In this document: positions 20,369-29,700 of the stretch, one piece after another | Layout: each line of letters begins with the position of its first letter | How positions within the stretch are numbered: the stretch's first letter is position 1 | Virus record (IMG/VR): IMGVR_UViG_3300046171_000085 | Span: 1 to 33,876 of that record | DNA from: a virus | Length of the DNA: 33,876 nucleotides | Direction: 5' to 3' (one strand) | Notes under the pieces: model-generated | What the model was told of the DNA's origin: nothing | Database searches by the model: none | Seen by the model: the letters and a program-made list of their open reading frames with translations, nothing else | Translations under genes and position numbers: made by a program

Positions 20369-20713
20369 CTAGGTAGCGTCAGAGTCGTATATGAAATAAT
20401 CATCATTGTTGTTGTACTGCGTGTAATCAGCAGCAGTATTCATCTCTCCACTAAACCTAACAATATCCCTATACAAAGGAACACCAGATTCAATCAGTAT
20501 AACTGATAAGGTTGTGTCGCTGTCAATAGAAGAAAGAAAGTCAGAGTCTGTTATATCAAATGTCAAAGTGCTTCCTTGAGTGTATGTAAACGTAGACTCC
20601 TCTATAATCTCTTTGGACTCTTGGTTTATTACCTTCACAGAACTTCCTGTTCCTTCTCTGCCAGTTACATTAAGTGTAATTGTTGGCAAGTTATTTACGT
20701 CTGCTATTGTCAT
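20369..20713 (-). CDS. Unknown beta-rich protein, 114 aa
   Basis: Begins MTIADVNNLPTITLNVTGRE; beta-strand-rich with S-T-F-T-Y-T-Q-G-S-T-L-T-F-D-I-T and an acidic tail (N-N-D-D-Y-F-I-Y-D-S-D). This is the look of a small Ig-like head decoration or tail protein. It is the first gene after a terminator and carries the leader TTGTTATAATACTATG, shared with TerS, the protease and the first tail gene. It lies directly upstream of the portal gene. Function inferred only loosely. Confidence 0.6.
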   Translation of the reverse strand: MTIADVNNLPTITLNVTGREGTGSSVKVINQESKEIIEESTFTYTQGSTLTFDITDSDFLSSIDSDTTLSVILIESGVPLYRDIVRFSGEMNTAADYTQYNNNDDYFIYDSDAT

Positions 20714-20751
20714 AGTATTATAACAACAAACAGGTGTTTTTGTTTTATTTA

Positions 20752-20797
20752 ATAAAAAAAGGGGCTAATGTTAAACAAGAGCCCCCTAATATTAAAG
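20752..20797 (-). terminator. Intrinsic terminator with GTTTAACATT in its loop
   Basis: Leftward: TTTAATATTAG (from 20797), then GGGGCT, loop with CTTGTTTAACATT, AGCCCC and TTTTTTT. A perfect intrinsic terminator whose loop contains the GTTTAAYAT element. It ends transcription after the tail tube gene and before the portal block. Confidence 0.85.
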
Positions 20798-20808
20798 ATG
20801 ATTAGTTA

Positions 20809-21357
20809 TTACGGATTAATAACTGTAGTGTTTACATCAAAGTCAAGTCCAGCACCAACTATTGTAGAATCTACAAAGTAAGCAGGTCTAGTTTCTTTAC
20901 CTTCAAATGAGATATTGTAACCGTTAAGGTCTCCCATAGCACCACCAGTGGCAGTGTTTACAGTAAACTCAACACCATTTTGAACACCAGCAAGTCTAAA
21001 GTTACCATTGTAGTCTTCAATTAAAACGTGAGGTCTTCCGTAAGAAAGTAATTTAAGAGCTTTTTGAGTTGCAGCATCTTGTTTTTTAAGAACGATTGAA
21101 CCTGTTTGAGTCCAGAAAGAAGTTCCATTGTCTCTTGAGTTCTCGTTAGTTTCCTCAAAAGTGTTGTTCTCTCCTCTTAGCTCAAACTTGTAAACAACTA
21201 GGTCAGTTGCTAATGCAGTAATCTGCTCATCAGAGTCTAGGTTTGCAAGTACGTCAGCATGAAGTCCAGCAACAAAGTTACCGATGTAGATGTTTCTTAA
21301 TCCACCAACACTTTCTTTACACGCTTCCGTTCTTCCAGTAGCTATATCACAAGGCAT
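20809..21357 (-). CDS. Major tail tube protein
   Basis: A 182-residue protein beginning MPCDIATGRTEACKESVGGL, then F-E-L-R-G-E-N-N-T-F-E-E-T, a W-T-Q-T-G-S-I-V-L strand and H-V-L-I-E-D-Y-N-G-N near 109-118. The beginning C-x-I-x-x-G-R-x-E-x-C-K-x-S-V-G-G is the signature of tail tube proteins in Bacteroidota siphophages. It lies next to the major capsid gene and its transcript ends at the terminator at 20752. Confidence 0.7.
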   Translation of the reverse strand: MPCDIATGRTEACKESVGGLRNIYIGNFVAGLHADVLANLDSDEQITALATDLVVYKFELRGENNTFEETNENSRDNGTSFWTQTGSIVLKKQDAATQKALKLLSYGRPHVLIEDYNGNFRLAGVQNGVEFTVNTATGGAMGDLNGYNISFEGKETRPAYFVDSTIVGAGLDFDVNTTVINP

Positions 21358-21381
21358 AATTTTATATTTTTATAGTTAAAC

Positions 21382-21421
21382 AAAAAAGGGGTGGGATAGA
21401 CACCCACCCCCTTATATTAAA
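21382..21421 (-). terminator. Intrinsic terminator after the major capsid gene
   Basis: Leftward: ATTTAATATAAG, GGGGGTGGGTGTCTATCCCACCCC, then TTTTTT followed by GTTTAAC. The stem GGGTGGG/CCCACCC pairs strongly. Here the element flanks the hairpin rather than sitting in its loop. Likely allows high capsid expression relative to downstream genes. Confidence 0.85.
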
Positions 21422-21432
21422 TGAACAGGTTA

Positions 21433-22362
21433 TTAAGCTGTGTAATAAACAATCTCAGCTCCAAAACCATACTGGATTCCTCCAGTGAAACGTGCGATTA
21501 CACGAACGTTCTGTGAACCGTCTAGGTCAGCCATGTCTAAAACTTTTACTTGGTTTAAGTCAGACAATACGCCTGTACCAAAGTATAAGTTAGAAGACTG
21601 AGCAGCTACCATTTTGTTATCTGCAAGACCGTTAGCCAAGAATACAGAAACTCCGTCAAAAGATAAAGCTCCGTTGTCATACCATTGAGTTCCTTTATTG
21701 TCAGAACCAGCAGCACCTAAACCTTGAGCTCCAAATCCGCCTAATGCACGAACGTAAGCTTTCATTACGTTTTTAGAAACGTATAATTTAAGGTCTTCTT
21801 TTCCGTAGATAGCAGAAGGGATAGCGTCAACTACTTTGCCCATTTCAGCAATTACGTTAGAAGAGTCAACTGTAGTTCCAGTTACGTCAATAACGTCTCC
21901 GTCAGCAGCAAATAAAGTAGTAAATCCGTCAAACTCTCCAGCGTTAGCGTTAACTCCACTCCAGATAGTAGTTTCCATTTCTTCAGCTACTTTAGCAGCA
22001 ACGTGGCCTACTAAGTAATCAGCGAAAGATGGAGGCAAGCTGTCAAATGCAGAATAGCCCATAGAGATAGCATCCCAGTCAGAACGAAAATCGTCCTTAC
22101 ATAGTTGCAAGTTAACCTGAAAAGTCTCTGGCTGTAAGATTCTCTCAGCGAGAGTTACAGAAGAACTGTCAGTAAAGTCGCAAGTATCATCAGCAATCAA
22201 AGTTCCTGTAGCAAGAGACTTGATTACGGCTTTAAACTTGACGTTTGGTTTTACTGTAACACCACCATTTTCAATAGTGTTAGCAGATAATAATGCAGCA
22301 GAGATAAAGCCTTGCAATTTCTCACCAGCATAAGTTGTAGTAATAGATGTTGTTGTTGCCAT
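21433..22362 (-). CDS. Major capsid protein (HK97 fold)
   Basis: A 309-residue protein beginning MATTTSITTTYAGEKLQGF. Features of HK97-fold capsid proteins: an early N-terminal arm, D-Y-L-V-G-H-V-A-A-K-V-A-E-E-M-E-T-T-I-W-S-G (spine helix, near 111-132), D-L-K-L-Y-V-S-K-N-V-M (P-domain, near 192-202), and G-G-I-Q-Y-G-F-G-A-E-I-V-Y-Y at the end. Located behind the scaffold and followed by a strong terminator, as expected for the most abundant virion protein. Confidence 0.88.
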   Translation of the reverse strand: MATTTSITTTYAGEKLQGFISAALLSANTIENGGVTVKPNVKFKAVIKSLATGTLIADDTCDFTDSSSVTLAERILQPETFQVNLQLCKDDFRSDWDAISMGYSAFDSLPPSFADYLVGHVAAKVAEEMETTIWSGVNANAGEFDGFTTLFAADGDVIDVTGTTVDSSNVIAEMGKVVDAIPSAIYGKEDLKLYVSKNVMKAYVRALGGFGAQGLGAAGSDNKGTQWYDNGALSFDGVSVFLANGLADNKMVAAQSSNLYFGTGVLSDLNQVKVLDMADLDGSQNVRVIARFTGGIQYGFGAEIVYYTA

Positions 22363-22377
22363 TTTTATTTAGAATAA

Positions 22378-22872
22378 TTAATTATTAAACATTTTGTTAA
22401 ACACTCTGTCTTTAGTAGTCATTGGTCTGTTTCCGCCAATAACAAATCTAGCTTTGCTTTCAACGCCAGACTCAGGAGAGTGAGAAATTTCCTCAGCATC
22501 TTCTGATAAATCAGAACTTAATTCTGCTGGTACTTCTTTTTTATACTCTTCTTCTTTTTTCATAAGACTTTCAATTACTTCCATGAACTCTTTTTTCATG
22601 TCAGATAAGTCTTGCTTAGTTGCGTATTCAGGAGCAGCAGCTTCTTCTTCTACCACTTCTTCTTCTACAACCTCTTCTTCTTCTTCAGCTAGCTCAGTAG
22701 TTTCTTCTACTACTTCTTCGCTAACTTCTTCTTGAGCTTCTAACTCAACGTTCTCCACTACCTCTTCAGAAGATAACTCCTCTTTGACTTCCTCTACAGG
22801 AGCCTCAGATACTTCTGCTTCAGCAGATAGAAAAACATTCTGTAGTTTCTCTAAAATTTCTGTAGCTTTCAT
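22378..22872 (-). CDS. Capsid scaffold-like protein
   Basis: A 164-residue protein with an extremely acidic middle (long E/V repeats, about residues 20-80), a helical part Y-A-T-K-Q-D-L-S-D-M-K-K-E-F near 83-96, and a C-terminal T-K-D-R-V-F-N-K-M-F-N-N. Acid-rich, coiled, located directly before the capsid gene: the properties of a prohead scaffold. A protease lies three genes upstream. The C-terminal short basic end could bind the capsid protein. Confidence 0.7.
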   Translation of the reverse strand: MKATEILEKLQNVFLSAEAEVSEAPVEEVKEELSSEEVVENVELEAQEEVSEEVVEETTELAEEEEEVVEEEVVEEEAAAPEYATKQDLSDMKKEFMEVIESLMKKEEEYKKEVPAELSSDLSEDAEEISHSPESGVESKARFVIGGNRPMTTKDRVFNKMFNN

Positions 22873-22930
22873 AAATTAAAGGTTTTTATATTAGTATAAC
22901 AATTAAGTTAAAGTTTATTTCATTTTTGAC

Positions 22931-23392
22931 CTAAGCCTTTTTCTGTATGATAAACCATTCCACACCGTCACTCCATAATTGTATGCCCTCATGTGCTTTG
23001 TTTATTTCATAGGGAGTTTCGCTATTGTCAATACTTTGGCCAGATACAGGTGTTAAGTAGACTCTGGTGTTCGTTGAGAATGTTCTATCAGAAATAAATC
23101 TCATTACTCTATTAGTATTTTTTGAGCAATCTGGCATAGTCATTGTCATATTTCCATTTGAACCAGACCAACTTAGTTTTATTAACTCAGCAGAATCGTA
23201 ATCTGATACACCCAAGTCAATATCGTTTCCATCACTTACCGTAATATTTTTAGGAACTAAATAATTAACTACTTCTTTCTGCAGATTGCCAAATGTTATC
23301 TTCTTAGTAGTTCCCTCATCAACAACTACAAATTCATCAGCACTTACTAAATCAGTAGTTTCTGTTAATTGTGATATTTTTTTATTAGACAT
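22931..23392 (-). CDS. Fibre/decoration-like protein, 153 aa
   Basis: Begins with M-S-N-K-K-I-S-Q-L-T-E-T-T-D-L-V-S-A-D-E-F-V-V-V-D-E-G-T-T-K-K-I-T-F-G-N-L, the short motif that starts many phage fibre or decoration proteins, followed by a beta-rich domain with W-S-G-S-N-G-N-M-T-M-T-M near 75-86 and a closing W-F-I-I-Q. Located between the protease and scaffold, so it may be a head decoration or head fibre protein. The stop-start coupling with the upstream zinc-ribbon gene (TAATG) supports the start. Confidence 0.65.
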   Translation of the reverse strand: MSNKKISQLTETTDLVSADEFVVVDEGTTKKITFGNLQKEVVNYLVPKNITVSDGNDIDLGVSDYDSAELIKLSWSGSNGNMTMTMPDCSKNTNRVMRFISDRTFSTNTRVYLTPVSGQSIDNSETPYEINKAHEGIQLWSDGVEWFIIQKKA

Positions 23393-23571
23393 TATAATTT
23401 AATTTTATTGTTATTTTCTTGTCGCAACTCAAAGCCGTTCTCCTGAAGTAAATAATACTCTAGAACCCCAGTAATCACTCCTATACCTTGCTTCCAGTAG
23501 TCAGGAGCATTACAGTCCTTACAGTTGTTTATCGTGTATGTGTTTTTACACTTGCAATAGGTTGCTCTCAT
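23392..23571 (-). CDS. Small zinc-ribbon-like protein, 59 aa
   Basis: Begins MRATYCKCKNTYTINNCKDCNAP. Cysteines at C6, C8, C17 and C20 give a C-x-C...C-x-x-C set that could bind one zinc. The rest (G-I-G-V-I-T-G-V-L-E-Y-Y-L-L-Q-E-N-G-F-E-L) is a short helix-strand. Starts with ATGA overlap to the protease gene and ends with TAATG overlap to the next gene. Function unknown. Confidence 0.65.
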   Translation of the reverse strand: MRATYCKCKNTYTINNCKDCNAPDYWKQGIGVITGVLEYYLLQENGFELRQENNNKIKL

Positions 23572-25145
23572 TTCTTGCTTGATTTAGGGTGTTTAGCTGG
23601 TAATAAATCGTAATCAGTAGTGTACTTAGCGTTTTGTGGTCTACCATTCTTCACTAGATACATAAAAGCGTTAACCCTTGCGTGTGCCCACTGACTTGCT
23701 GATTTTACGTTTGGAGAGTGGCTAGTGTTAAACGCCCCTAGACCTCTCTGAAATACAGATGCCAGCATACCGACTGTTACGCCATATCCTAGCTTTTCCT
23801 TATACTTTTTGTTAAACTCATCAGCCTTCTTTTGTAAAGCTTTTCTATCCTTTTGAGATACCTTAGCTCCAGTCTTGCCAGAAGCGTCTCCCTTAGCAGT
23901 TCCCTTGCCTTTTGGGCTTTTGTTAGGTGTGTCTGACTTAGGTGCTTTAGGGCTCTTCTTAACGCCCCCTCTAGGACCTACCTCTGCCATTTTTGTACAC
24001 TTGCCACCTTTCTTCTTGTAACCTTTAGGGCAGTTGTCGTACATATCTACACTGTGTCGCTCACATGGCATATACCACTCTTGACCGTCAACTTCGTGTA
24101 TGTGATATCCACCACACCCTATGTCTTTAGATATCTTTTCAGCCTGCTCTTTGGTTTTGTAGGCTAATCTGTCTCCCACTATTAAGTAGTCTTCTCCGAC
24201 CATAATAGGTTCTTTCTGTAGCTTCTCAGAGTCTATCTTCTTTAGTTTGCTAATAGCCCAGTTAACTCCAGCAGAACCACCCCAAGCATCCCACATAAGA
24301 CCACCGCATCCCTCAGAATAAGGTACGTCTTTGTGTTGTTGATGTCTTTTGAAGCTAGCCATTCTTGCAATCGTAGAGCGGCTAAGATTAGCACCTCTAG
24401 CGAGCTGTGCGGCTCTCGTCCAGCCCACACTTGTGCCACAAGAACTACCATTCTTCTCTTTCCAAGCTATAGCTCTCTTAGCATTGTTTCTGGCAGCTTG
24501 TGGATAGTCTCCATACGTTTTTAACTCTACGTTATTAGCTGCACTTAAAATTTCTTGTATCTCGTATATCTTGGCTAGGTCTTCTGCTGACAAATCTTCT
24601 TCGACACTTTCTTTAGGGCCGTTCTGGTTCTTATCACTGAAGAACCCCTCAATGCTAAAGCCTTTTACTTTTTCAGTCTTAACAAACTCTTCCCATATTT
24701 CATCGTTGTTTACCTTTACAGAAACCATCCAAGTTCCAACAGGCATATTTAGATTGTACTTGCGAGACTTGTCTTGTACTTCGTCTTCAATTATCCAAGA
24801 CTCTACAACAGATAAACCGCCAAGCTCAACTTCGTGTTCTAAGGTTGAGTTGTTTTGTTTACCCCTTGATAGAAAAAGCTGTGATGCTTTTCTTACTGTG
24901 TCTTCTGAGAAGTATATCTTATATTCTTTGTCTCCACTCTTTCTGTATATCTGCTTGTTTGGTATCAAAGCAGCACCCATTAGGATTCTCTTCTCCTTGT
25001 CTACCTCTGCAAGCTTTATCTCTTGTGATTTAAGAGCAATAAAGTCTTCTTCAATAGCTGGATTCTCAACGATAGAGATAGCTTCTATGCCACCCCATTC
25101 GTTTTCCTCGTCTATGAATAATTCAAATATGTCTAAGTTTTCCAT
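23568..25145 (-). CDS. Head maturation protease fused to two further domains
   Basis: A 525-residue protein starting at ATG 25145 (MENLDIFELFIDEENEW), with the leader TTGTTATAATATTATG. Residues about 50-200 resemble the XkdF-like/S78-type prohead protease (G-A-A-L-I-P-N-K-Q-I-Y-R, then S-T-L-E-H-E-V, and V-K-G-F-S-I-E-G-F-F). The middle (about 210-310) holds a Y-P-Q-A-A-R-N-N-A-K-R-A and M-W-D-A-W-G-G motif domain common in phages. A lysine-rich linker leads to a C-terminal domain (R-G-L-G-A-F-N-T-S-H-S-P, D-Y-D-L-L-P). The triple fusion is unusual; roles of the last two domains are unknown. Confidence 0.7.
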   Translation of the reverse strand: MENLDIFELFIDEENEWGGIEAISIVENPAIEEDFIALKSQEIKLAEVDKEKRILMGAALIPNKQIYRKSGDKEYKIYFSEDTVRKASQLFLSRGKQNNSTLEHEVELGGLSVVESWIIEDEVQDKSRKYNLNMPVGTWMVSVKVNNDEIWEEFVKTEKVKGFSIEGFFSDKNQNGPKESVEEDLSAEDLAKIYEIQEILSAANNVELKTYGDYPQAARNNAKRAIAWKEKNGSSCGTSVGWTRAAQLARGANLSRSTIARMASFKRHQQHKDVPYSEGCGGLMWDAWGGSAGVNWAISKLKKIDSEKLQKEPIMVGEDYLIVGDRLAYKTKEQAEKISKDIGCGGYHIHEVDGQEWYMPCERHSVDMYDNCPKGYKKKGGKCTKMAEVGPRGGVKKSPKAPKSDTPNKSPKGKGTAKGDASGKTGAKVSQKDRKALQKKADEFNKKYKEKLGYGVTVGMLASVFQRGLGAFNTSHSPNVKSASQWAHARVNAFMYLVKNGRPQNAKYTTDYDLLPAKHPKSSKK

Positions 25146-25176
25146 AATATTATAACAATTAATTTTGTTTTTATTT

Positions 25177-27369
25177 CTAATTGTCTCCGCCAAATGTAGC
25201 GTCAGACTCTATTATGTTATCTAGCTGCTGTTGTGATGTTATCTGTGAGCTCACAACATAAGATTGAATAGGCCCTTGATTAAATTGACTTCCAACGGCC
25301 TGTGCTAATTGGTCTTGTCCTGTAGAGCCAACAAGATTGAAGTCAAAGGTTCTTCCTCCCCCTGAAGGTGCAGAGCCGCCTGAAACTCCAGCAACCTTAA
25401 CAGCTAATATTTGCTTGACCCTTGCCAAACCAGCAGCCAGTGCAGCAGCACCAGCAAGAACTGCTCTTGGTACAGAAGTTGGGTCTCCTGGAATTATTTG
25501 AGACTCATAAGCTCTTTGAGTCGCCGAATATGTGGATATTGTTGTTGATGCAACAGCCAAAGCCTTACCTGCCTTAGTAGACTTTCCAGCAAGCTGGCTG
25601 GCAGAATTTAACAACGCCGCACCATCTGCCGCAGCTTGTCTTTTCGACTCCAACTCTATTCTGTCTAAAGTAATAAGAGCCTTGCTTCTCATTTCTGCTC
25701 CCCTCAAGAAGTCTTTTTCTCTCTGCTCTTTCTCTAGTAAAAGCTCTGCTTTTTTCTCGTTAGACAGTATGTCTGCCTGAAGCTCGGCTTCAATGCTATT
25801 TATTGCTAATGCAGCCTCAGAACTTATTTCTAAACCTGTCTGCGCATCCTTTTGAGCCCCTAGAGCAGCTTCTCCTCTTTTACCTGTTGTAAATGGCTTT
25901 TGTTGTCTAGCCATTGACTCTTCTCCAAACTCAATGTCCTCTAGCTTTCTTCTGTTCTCTAAAGCCAGCCTTTCTCTTTCCTCGTTAAAATCTCTTATGT
26001 TTGCAAGTCTCTCATTAAGTTGAGCAGAATCTAAAGCGTTAATTGCGTTTCCATATTCTACCTTAGCAAGCTTTAGTGATTCATCGTGTTTATTCTGAGC
26101 TTTTAATATTAGCTCATTTGCATTTTCTGCACCCTTAACTCTTTCTTTATATTCCCTAAGTCTAAGATTTTGTTTAGCTACAAACTCATTATATTTCGCC
26201 TCTAGCTCCTCTCTTTCATATCTTCTTTTTATTTCGTTAAGGTCTGATTCTGATTGCTCAAGGGCAGTTTCCTCTCTCTCACTAAAAGACCTTATTTCTT
26301 CTGTAAGGTCTATAAACTGTTGTTTATAAGCTTTTATAGCTCCAGTTCCTTTGTTCTCTAAAACCTTAAACACTTTCTCATACTGAAGCTCATGGCTGTA
26401 TAGCATTTCTAATTGCTCTCTTAACAAAGAAAGCTGTTCTTTGTAGCGTTCTTCCGCTTCAGCTTTTTCATAAATATCTTCATAAGCACCTGCACCCTCC
26501 TGTACTAACTCTCCTATTTCTTTTTCAGTTGTCTTTATTTTGTTCCTAGTGGCTAATAAAGCTTGGTAAGATTCTACTAGGTTTCTTACAAACTTTTCGT
26601 CTTTTTTCTGCTCATCTGTTAAGGTGTTGTATTTTTTGCCAAACTCTGAAAACTTGTTCACAAGGACTTCAATGTTTTCATTAAATTCTTTGCTGCCAAA
26701 AGCTCCTTGTGATATTTTTTCAGTTAAAAGACCCTGAAGTATTCCCAGCCTATTTGTTTGCTTGTCAATAGAAATAGTAAGCTCATCTACATCTTCTTTG
26801 GCTTTTTTCTGTCTGGCTGAGAAAAAATCTACAGCAGCTATGACAGCCTGAAAGGCTAGTAATATTCCCAACGGACCTCTTAATGCCATAAAAAGACCCT
26901 GTATAGCCTTAGTCATTCCTCCTGCCTGTCTTGCGGCAAAAAATAAATTAGAGCCTAACTGTGACAAGTTGTTTGCCACACCTCGAATACCATAAGGCAT
27001 ATCCGATACAACCCTGCCAAGTTCAAGAGCAGAGGCGGTCATACCTCCTGTTGCCGCACTAGAGCCATTTAACTGAGCGGTAAGCTGATTGATTCCATTA
27101 CCTAAGTTTTGATATTCCTTAGAGCCTATTGCAGCAGACTGCTTAAGCTTTTGGAGCTGAGATATTTCTTTTTTCAGTTGAGCCTCTGATACTTGTAGCT
27201 TTCCGTTTAAGCTTTTGATTTTTTCTCCAAACTTGTCTATTGAGATAGTGCTACTAGAAAAAGAATCTTTAACCTTTTTAACGGAATTGTCAAGTTGGGT
27301 TAATTTAACCTTGACCTCTCCATCATCTACAATTATGCTAAATTTTATTTTATTTTCAAGTTGTGCCAT
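25177..27369 (-). CDS. Tape measure protein
   Basis: A 730-residue, helix-dominated protein with long heptad stretches (about 200-560, rich in E, K, L and A), a hydrophobic patch near 160-185 (L-F-M-A-L-R-G-P-L-G-I-L-L-A-F-Q-A-V-I-A) that can become membrane-inserted, and a flexible G/S-rich end. This is the design of siphovirus tape measures; its length predicts a tail of about 100 nm at 1.5 Angstrom per residue. It begins with TAATG coupling to the 46-residue gene. Confidence 0.82.
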   Translation of the reverse strand: MAQLENKIKFSIIVDDGEVKVKLTQLDNSVKKVKDSFSSSTISIDKFGEKIKSLNGKLQVSEAQLKKEISQLQKLKQSAAIGSKEYQNLGNGINQLTAQLNGSSAATGGMTASALELGRVVSDMPYGIRGVANNLSQLGSNLFFAARQAGGMTKAIQGLFMALRGPLGILLAFQAVIAAVDFFSARQKKAKEDVDELTISIDKQTNRLGILQGLLTEKISQGAFGSKEFNENIEVLVNKFSEFGKKYNTLTDEQKKDEKFVRNLVESYQALLATRNKIKTTEKEIGELVQEGAGAYEDIYEKAEAEERYKEQLSLLREQLEMLYSHELQYEKVFKVLENKGTGAIKAYKQQFIDLTEEIRSFSEREETALEQSESDLNEIKRRYEREELEAKYNEFVAKQNLRLREYKERVKGAENANELILKAQNKHDESLKLAKVEYGNAINALDSAQLNERLANIRDFNEERERLALENRRKLEDIEFGEESMARQQKPFTTGKRGEAALGAQKDAQTGLEISSEAALAINSIEAELQADILSNEKKAELLLEKEQREKDFLRGAEMRSKALITLDRIELESKRQAAADGAALLNSASQLAGKSTKAGKALAVASTTISTYSATQRAYESQIIPGDPTSVPRAVLAGAAALAAGLARVKQILAVKVAGVSGGSAPSGGGRTFDFNLVGSTGQDQLAQAVGSQFNQGPIQSYVVSSQITSQQQLDNIIESDATFGGDN

Positions 27370-27509
27370 TATCTTCGTTTTATCACGTTTTTAAATTCAC
27401 TCCAGTTTGTTGGAGATTGATATTTGCCTTTTGCTATTTTTATGTCTTCATCATCAATATACCAGTCTTGGCTTGATAGAAGCTGTATTATGTTTCTTAG
27501 TGGTAGCAT
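27369..27509 (-). CDS. Small unknown protein, 46 aa
   Basis: Begins MLPLRNIIQLLSSQDWYIDD and ends E-F-K-N-V-I-K-R-R. The start lies one base after the stop of the large tail protein, and its stop overlaps the tape-measure start (TAATG). Coupling at both ends is strong. May be a small tail accessory or chaperone peptide. No family recognised. Confidence 0.6.
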   Translation of the reverse strand: MLPLRNIIQLLSSQDWYIDDEDIKIAKGKYQSPTNWSEFKNVIKRR

Positions 27510-27510
27510 A

Positions 27511-29700
27511 TTAACTTAGTTTACTTGCGGTTCTTGTCATTAGCTCTAAATCAGCTTTACCTGTGTTCAAATTTAGCTTCATCTTGTTTATTCCGTACAG
27601 CCTGTTGCCTATAGTAACCTCATCATCTAAAGTCATTCTGAGCACTACACTTACTGGTAGAAATGCTTTTACCTTTAGTATTCTTGACCTTCTGTTGTAT
27701 ATGTCCTGTACATACTCCTCATAGTATGTTTTAAACAAGCTAGTTGTGTTTTCTACTTGATGGAACTCATCAAACTCACTACCGAAGTTTATTGACTGAG
27801 CTTCTACTAGACTCCCACTACTGTAATAAGACCTCGTATTAGATGCTCTTATGTACTGTGAAAGGTTAGTGTATGTCCCATCTGAGTTGTCAAATAATAT
27901 TTGTGTAGGAAGGGATGAACTTAGCTGCTGTTTTATGCCGTAAAATAATATAGGCTTAGTTAGAACAGCGTCTTGGTCTTTGTTTACAAGCCAACCCCAT
28001 CCAACATTGGTATTTACACCTCCTGTTTGGTTTGTCATTCTCTCGTACATTATCTTCTCAAACTTGTTCTTTACGTTGTAAGTTCCTCCGTCAAATGCTA
28101 GTGTGCTAAATATCTCTGGGTCTTGATTCAGGTTATTCATTTTTTCATTACCAAACTCGTCAGATGTTATTTCATTAGAGTTAAGCACAGCAAATGTGCT
28201 TGGCTTCTCAAACTCGAAGTTTATAGTAGAATATAAGTTTGTCCTGTTTAGGTTTGCAACATTATTATCTACATAGTCTGTTAAGTCTATTGATTGTCCG
28301 TTGTCGTAATAATCAACAAGAGTCTTTACTGTTACTATGTCATTGTCATAGTATGCTACCAAATTAAACGTCTTAAAAAGTGATGTAAGAAAATCTATTA
28401 CCTTTATGTCTGGCATATTACCAGTTATGTTAAAGCTAGTAGGCTCTCCAGACTTAGAGTAGGTTGATGTAGAATCAGGTAAAATTGTACTCTGTCTGGC
28501 CTGCATGGTTCTTTGCTTGTGAACAATAGATACTGATTGAGTAAAGTTTGATGTGTTTTCCCCTTGTATTTTGAACTCTAAATCAAATTGTTTTCTTGTG
28601 TTTTTAGTCAACTCAAAGTTAAACGTAGTGCTTGTTCCCCCTCCATTAGACTCAAATACGGTTGAGCCGTCAATTTTGTTTGTTACCACTAATGAATAAG
28701 TAGAGCTTGAAAAGGCAGTTCCTACTGTGTAAGATATATTATATGAAGAGTCATTTCCGTTCTGAAATCCACTAATCCTGCTTGTCTGCATTGGCCTAAC
28801 GTCAGTTCCGCTATCTCTGGTAAAGTCATCAAAGTCTGTTATTACAGTACCAGCGTCTCCAGCATACTGACCCTTTTCCTTACTAAGAAACAAGTATAGC
28901 TCATAAAAGTCTAGGTTTGTTGTAGAGAAGAAGTCTGTGCTGAATGTCAATCCATACTTTTCTTCTATTGCTTTTATTATGTGATATACCCTTATTCCAA
29001 ACTTTAAGTCTCCAAAAGATATTCCTCTTGGCGTTACCAAAGCTGATTCGTTAACATTGATATTTCTGGACTCGCTAGCTCCTTCTGCAGGATTAGGTGC
29101 ATTTTGCGTGGTGTCATAGAAATAGTAGTTCTGAGCTGATATGAAAGGAACACATAGGTCTCCAGCAGTTGTGGTAGATGTGTTCTCAACAATAGTTCCT
29201 CCAGATATGTTATATCCGCTTGCAAATCCAGTCTGAACATTTGCACTCGAATAATTTAATTGAAATTGATTAAGGTGTGATGTGTTTAGGTCTTTTAGCT
29301 TGTCGTCTGAAAGTAGTTGTTTAAGGCTTACTGTTTCTCCGTAAAATACAACACTATAGTTCTTCGCTCTGTTCTTGTTAAGAGCTGACCCCTTTAATGT
29401 TAAACGACCCTTCTTGTAATCAACACCGTTTATTTTTATTAGTGCAGGTACTTTCAGTCTAGCGTCAAACCCACCTTCTGATATATCCCAATTATAGTAG
29501 TGAGAAAACAGCTTATTGTTGTTTTTAGACGCAGGAACTTTAAACTCCTGAGTAAACTCCGTAAACACCTTTCCAATGTCTCTAGCGTCTTTTATAGAGT
29601 TGTTTATGTTGATGTCCTCGAAGTCAAACAAATCAACTCTGTCATATCCTGTGCCTGATTCGTTGTCTTTCTTTATGTATAATTCTACCTGTCTTCTCAT
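27511..29700 (-). CDS. Large tail/baseplate protein, 729 aa
   Basis: Begins MRRQVELYIKKDNESGTGYD and contains K-V-F-T-E-F-T-Q-E-F-K-V-P-A-S-K-N-N-N-K near 44-63, which recurs in tail-tip or hub proteins of Bacteroidota phages. Mixed beta-rich domains follow. The end R-L-Y-G-I-N-K-M-K-L-N-L-N-T-G-K-A-D-L-E-L resembles the closing part of tail hub proteins. Located between the 515-residue tail protein and the tape measure. Likely part of the tail tip. Confidence 0.7.
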   Translation of the reverse strand: MRRQVELYIKKDNESGTGYDRVDLFDFEDININNSIKDARDIGKVFTEFTQEFKVPASKNNNKLFSHYYNWDISEGGFDARLKVPALIKINGVDYKKGRLTLKGSALNKNRAKNYSVVFYGETVSLKQLLSDDKLKDLNTSHLNQFQLNYSSANVQTGFASGYNISGGTIVENTSTTTAGDLCVPFISAQNYYFYDTTQNAPNPAEGASESRNINVNESALVTPRGISFGDLKFGIRVYHIIKAIEEKYGLTFSTDFFSTTNLDFYELYLFLSKEKGQYAGDAGTVITDFDDFTRDSGTDVRPMQTSRISGFQNGNDSSYNISYTVGTAFSSSTYSLVVTNKIDGSTVFESNGGGTSTTFNFELTKNTRKQFDLEFKIQGENTSNFTQSVSIVHKQRTMQARQSTILPDSTSTYSKSGEPTSFNITGNMPDIKVIDFLTSLFKTFNLVAYYDNDIVTVKTLVDYYDNGQSIDLTDYVDNNVANLNRTNLYSTINFEFEKPSTFAVLNSNEITSDEFGNEKMNNLNQDPEIFSTLAFDGGTYNVKNKFEKIMYERMTNQTGGVNTNVGWGWLVNKDQDAVLTKPILFYGIKQQLSSSLPTQILFDNSDGTYTNLSQYIRASNTRSYYSSGSLVEAQSINFGSEFDEFHQVENTTSLFKTYYEEYVQDIYNRRSRILKVKAFLPVSVVLRMTLDDEVTIGNRLYGINKMKLNLNTGKADLELMTRTASKLS

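Noticed and set aside
24571-25155. Long plus-strand open frame of 194 codons opposite the protease gene
   Set aside because: It mirrors codon structure of the leftward protease gene, has no promoter or A-rich leader and a serine-rich translation typical of antisense shadows.
23720-29412. GTTTAAC occurrences inside the protease and the 729-residue tail gene
   Set aside because: They encode ordinary codons, lack a paired G- and C-run context and are not intergenic.
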